In this document: positions 4,334-6,150 of the stretch, piece by piece | Position numbering within the stretch: the stretch's first letter is position 1 | Layout of the letters: the number at the start of each line of letters is the position of its first letter | From: Bacteroidetes bacterium QH_1_64_81 | Lineage (GTDB): Bacteria; Bacteroidota; Rhodothermia; Rhodothermales; Salinibacteraceae | Direction: 5' to 3' | DNA length: 6,150 bases | Assembly: GCA_003022655.1 (NCBI GenBank) | Contig: PXSX01000193.1 | Coordinates: forward strand, 1-6,150 | Made by a program: the position numbers and the translations under genes | Notes under the pieces: generated by a model | Databases searched by the model: none | The model's input: the letters and a program-made list of their open reading frames with translations, nothing else | Told to the model about the DNA's origin: nothing

Positions 4334-6150
4334 ATGGCGCGCCGCATTGTTTTGTCGTCGGACCGGGACGAGCCGTCGGGGTCGACGAAGGACCTCACGA
4401 TCGACTACGCGGAGGACCTTAACGAGCAGCAGTACGCGGCCGCGACGACGGGCGAGGGGCCGCTCCTCATCGTGGCCGGGGCCGGCACCGGCAAAACGCG
4501 TACTCTCATCTACCGCCTCGCCTACCTGGTGGAGACCGGCACGCGGCCCCAGCAGATCGTGCTGCTTACGTTCACGCGCCGGGCGGCCAACGATATGACG
4601 GCCCGAGCCTCAACTCTGCTCGACGGACGCTGCGAGAAGGTGCGGGGGGGCACTTTCCACGCCTTCTGCCTCGAAGTGCTGCGCCGGCACGCCGAGGCCA
4701 TCGAGTTCCCCCGCAACTTCACGGTCCTCGATGCGGCCGACGCCGCCGACGTGCTCAGCGTGCTCCGCGCCCGCGGCGACTACGGCGACGGGGAGGAGCG
4801 CTTCCCGCAGAAGAACACGCTCTACTCGATGTTCTCGTCCGCCACCAACCGCGACGAGACGCTCGGGGAGACCCTCACGAAGCGCTACCCGCAGTTCACG
4901 ACCCTGCACGCGGAGCTCAAAAGCCTCTGCAATGAGTACCGGCAGTATAAGAAAGAGCACGGGCTCATGGACTTCGACGACCTGCTGGAGCGTACCCTGG
5001 AGCTCTTTGAGGAGAACGACGACGTGCGCCACCAAGTGGCGAGCCGATGCCGGCACGTGCTGGTGGACGAGTACCAGGACACGAATGCCCTGCAGGCGCG
5101 ACTCGTGCGCCGCTTCGCGTCGGTCCACGGCAACGTCACCGTCGTGGGCGACGACGCGCAGAGCATTTACAAATTCCGCGGGGCCGACTTCCGCAACATT
5201 TTTCGCTTCCCCGACCGGTTCGACGACACGGAGATTCTGAAGCTGGAGCGCAACTACCGCTCCACCCAGCCGATCCTGGACCTGGCGAACCACGTCATCG
5301 AGCAGGCCGACCGCTCGTACGACAAGACGCTCTTCACAGAGAAGACGGAGGGCGAGCTTCCAGCCCTCGTTCCGGCGGCGGACGGCGACATGGAAGCCCG
5401 CTTCGTGGCCGAGATGGTGCTGCGCCTGCGCGAACAGGACGTGCCCCTCAGTGACGTGGCGGTGCTTTTCCGCAGCAGCCACAATGCATATGACCTGGAG
5501 GTGGAGCTCAATCAGCGCAACATCCCGTTCGTGAAGTACGGCGGCATGAAGCTCAACGAGGCCGCTCACATCAAGGACGTGCTGGCCCACCTGAAGGTCG
5601 TGGAGAACCCGCAGGATGCCGCGTCCTGGAACCGGGCGCTCCAGCTCATCCACGGCATCGGGCCCAAGACGGCGCGCTCCCTCATCGAGTGGACGACGGA
5701 GACGGCCGAGGACCCGCTGACGCTCGGGGACGACGCGCCGTTCTCCGACCGGTACGCGGCGCGGCTCAAGCAGCTCTTCTCCACGCTCCGCCACGTCCGC
5801 AAAGAGGACACCTCGGTCAACGAGCAAGTGGAGGCGATCCTCGACTACTACCAGCCGCTCTTCGAGAACAAATATGCCGACGATCACCCCAAGCGCGCGC
5901 CGGACCTGGAGCACCTGGCCGGCCTGGCCGCCAACTACGAGACGCGGCAGCGTTTCCTGTCGTCCCTCACGCTCGATCCCATCGAGCTGACAGCGCTCGA
6001 CCAAGAGGCCAGCGAGGACGACGAGCCGCCCCTCGTGCTGTCGACCATACACTCGGCGAAGGGGCTCGAATTCCACACCGTCTTCCTCCTCCGGGCGCTC
6101 GACGGCACCATTCCCTCCCGCCACGCGCTCCGCGAGGACGGCGGGGTCGA
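4334..6150 (+). CDS. UvrD/Rep-type SF1A DNA helicase, 3' end outside window
   Basis: The 605 residues present form an ATP-driven 3'-5' DNA helicase of the UvrD/PcrA/Rep class. Motifs in order: LNEQQYAAA (29-37, Q motif); Walker A GAGTGKT (49-55); LLTFTRRAANDM (77-88, Ia); GGTFHAFC (105-112, Ib); MDFDDLL (212-218); Walker B VLVDEYQDTN (242-251); motif III VVGDDAQSIYKFRGAD (270-285); motif IV LKLERNYRSTQPI (302-314); GIGPKTA (441-447); and motif V STIHSAKGLEF (570-580). Motif VI and the C-terminus lie beyond the window, so the gene is partial. The DDAQSIYKFRGA version of motif III and the NIFRFPDRF that follows place it in a UvrD-like side branch, so I give no symbol. The ATG at 4334 leaves a 28-residue leader; an in-frame ATG at 4247 is possible but adds an arginine-rich, unconserved extension. 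There is no Shine-Dalgarno sequence for either. It is likely a repair or replication-fork helicase. Confidence 0.93.
   Translation, partial: MARRIVLSSDRDEPSGSTKDLTIDYAEDLNEQQYAAATTGEGPLLIVAGAGTGKTRTLIYRLAYLVETGTRPQQIVLLTFTRRAANDMTARASTLLDGRCEKVRGGTFHAFCLEVLRRHAEAIEFPRNFTVLDAADAADVLSVLRARGDYGDGEERFPQKNTLYSMFSSATNRDETLGETLTKRYPQFTTLHAELKSLCNEYRQYKKEHGLMDFDDLLERTLELFEENDDVRHQVASRCRHVLVDEYQDTNALQARLVRRFASVHGNVTVVGDDAQSIYKFRGADFRNIFRFPDRFDDTEILKLERNYRSTQPILDLANHVIEQADRSYDKTLFTEKTEGELPALVPAADGDMEARFVAEMVLRLREQDVPLSDVAVLFRSSHNAYDLEVELNQRNIPFVKYGGMKLNEAAHIKDVLAHLKVVENPQDAASWNRALQLIHGIGPKTARSLIEWTTETAEDPLTLGDDAPFSDRYAARLKQLFSTLRHVRKEDTSVNEQVEAILDYYQPLFENKYADDHPKRAPDLEHLAGLAANYETRQRFLSSLTLDPIELTALDQEASEDDEPPLVLSTIHSAKGLEFHTVFLLRALDGTIPSRHALREDGGV

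Noticed and set aside
3985..4398. 137-residue minus-strand frame between parA and the helicase
   Set aside because: Arginine-rich, covers the helicase start, has no motif and would leave no room for the promoters of two divergent genes.
3139..4422. 427-residue open frame on the plus strand
   Set aside because: It is antisense to parA, which carries intact Walker motifs, and extends over the intergenic region into the helicase start. Arg/His/Val-rich composition with no motif.
5050..5066. CACGTG-centred near-palindrome as a possible parS
   Set aside because: It lies in the helicase coding region (RHVLVDE, motif II) and only the central six bases match parS; the outer bases do not.
4610..6124. 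504-residue open frame on the minus strand
   Set aside because: It lies wholly antisense to the helicase, whose full set of SF1A motifs is in the plus strand. The product is rich in Val, Leu, Glu and Arg with no domain pattern, as expected for a shadow frame in GC-rich DNA.
1..6150. CRISPR array, tRNA or rRNA genes
   Set aside because: No regularly spaced direct repeats, no cloverleaf with a T-loop GGTTCGANNCC pattern and no rRNA-like stretch were seen on either strand.

Overview
The window reads as chromosomal core DNA of a GC-rich, probably salt-loving member of the Bacteroidota/Rhodothermota, with Salinibacter or a close relative as my best guess. The reasons are the high GC content, the strongly acidic proteins (acidic linkers or tails in ParA, ParB and the BrnA-like protein), the near absence of Shine-Dalgarno sequences, and a ParA-ParB-DUF5683 gene order that is familiar from Bacteroidetes. 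The organism call is inference, since no rRNA or other marker is present.

Layout: (1) 30-452 (+) encodes an OsmC-family thiol peroxidase-like protein. (2) 507-875 (+) encodes a small acidic BrnA-type antitoxin-like protein with no BrnT toxin next to it. (3) 876-1088 is a convergent intergenic region with candidate terminators facing both ways. (4) 1089-1670 (-) encodes a secreted or membrane DUF5683 protein. (5) 1671-2052 is a gene-free gap holding a large imperfect inverted-repeat (MITE/REP-like) element with a perfect 17-bp inverted repeat in its outer arms, 9-bp direct repeats outside it, and a canonical four-tract G-quadruplex motif just past the parB stop. (6) 2053-2985 (-) is parB and (7) 3058-3978 (-) is parA, separated by 72 bp that contain a hairpin. 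(8) 3979-4333 is the divergent intergenic region. (9) 4334 to the window end (+) is a UvrD/Rep-type SF1A helicase, cut off by the window before motif VI.

parA and parB form the chromosome-segregation unit: the ParA ATPase and the ParB CTPase/DNA clamp. DUF5683 lies downstream in the same direction, as in other Bacteroidetes, but the repeat element now separates it from parB. The helicase is divergently transcribed and belongs to DNA repair/replication. The OsmC and BrnA-like genes point toward DUF5683 from the other side and may be co-transcribed (54 bp apart).

I did not find a multi-gene system that looks new. The most unusual structure is the parB-DUF5683 gap with its mobile-looking palindromic element and G4 motif, followed by the orphan BrnA-like gene.
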